Below, in pieces: positions 4,881 through 5,110 of a stretch of DNA of 5,110 bases. A program made the position numbers and the translations under genes. Every line of letters begins with the position of its first letter. The first letter of the stretch is position 1. Source of the DNA: Conexibacter sp. (GTDB lineage Bacteria > Actinomycetota > Thermoleophilia > Solirubrobacterales > Solirubrobacteraceae); the NCBI GenBank assembly GCA_025964055.1, contig JAOPZP010000350.1, positions 1 through 5,110 of the forward strand. The letters run 5' to 3'. A model generated the notes under the pieces. It was given only the letters and a program-made list of their open reading frames with translations, was not told the origin of the DNA and searched no databases.

Positions 4881-5110
4881 TTAGGCCGCCGGGGGCCACG
4901 GCGACGGCACCCGCCGGAACGTCCGCTCCCCATACGCCTCCCTCGCCGAATCCGTCGCCGTGCTCACCGACACCCCGTGCTCGGCCGCCGCCGGCTCGAC
5001 CGGGTAGTGCGTCGTGGCCTCCGGCAGCCGGTTGCCGAACATGAAGAGCACGCACCCGTGCTCGCCCCCGCCGACCATGATGTGGCCGGTCTGCGGCGGG
5101 CAGTGGAAGT
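4881..5110 (-). CDS. Unrecognised protein, C-terminal fragment (cut by right edge)
   Basis: A frame open from the right edge ends at TAA 4883-4881, giving about 76 visible residues. The readable part begins FHCPPQTGHI, continues MVGGGEHGCVLFMFGNRLPE (5078-5019) and ends RRVPSPWPPAA. Nearly every codon ends in G or C, and the composition is that of a folded protein, so it is probably coding. An ATG at 5078 is in frame but has no ribosome-binding site, and good protein-like sequence continues upstream of it, so the gene more likely starts outside the window. I do not recognise the family. The Cys-Pro-Pro and His residues could be catalytic or metal-binding, but nothing supports this beyond their presence. 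It is convergent with the thioesterase gene, with 34 bases between the stops and no clear terminator. Confidence 0.62.
   Translation of the reverse strand, partial: FHCPPQTGHIMVGGGEHGCVLFMFGNRLPEATTHYPVEPAAAEHGVSVSTATDSAREAYGERTFRRVPSPWPPAA

Overview
This is a high-GC window with strong G/C bias at third codon positions. The gene content (a DUF72 protein, a membrane-anchored GAF-GGDEF-HD-GYP protein, an LmrA/YxaF-type TetR repressor, and a cysteine-motif orphan family familiar from actinobacteria) and the weak use of Shine-Dalgarno sites suggest a high-GC actinobacterium. A soil-type Solirubrobacterales/Thermoleophilia-like lineage is plausible, but the genus is inferred and not shown.

Layout, left to right. 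At 1-450 (minus) is the N-terminal part of an uncharacterised protein with a Cys...CxC motif, cut by the window edge. The GC-extreme stretch 451-752 holds a candidate 54-codon minus-strand gene (560-724), a stem-loop (497-540) and a short divergent promoter region. At 753-1496 (plus) is a DUF72/YecE-like protein. At 1582-3753 (plus) is the largest gene, a six-helix membrane sensor with GAF, GGDEF and HD-GYP domains whose diguanylate cyclase and c-di-GMP phosphodiesterase signature residues are all present. A flagellar-sigma-like promoter appears to sit just before it. At 3761-4360 (minus) is a TetR-family repressor, divergent from a PaaI-type hotdog thioesterase at 4409-4846 (plus). At 4881-5110 (minus) is the C-terminal end of an unrecognised protein that runs off the right edge.

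The best-supported functional unit is the TetR/thioesterase pair. Their 48-bp intergenic region contains a near-palindromic operator that, as far as I recall the published consensus, matches the core of the Bacillus subtilis LmrA/YxaF (QdoR) box. The operator overlaps the -10 of an apparently leaderless thioesterase promoter and lies upstream of an apparently leaderless repressor promoter. This predicts an autoregulated, ligand-released switch controlling one acyl-CoA thioesterase. The c-di-GMP gene appears to be its own unit. I see no mobile element, CRISPR array, tRNA or rRNA.
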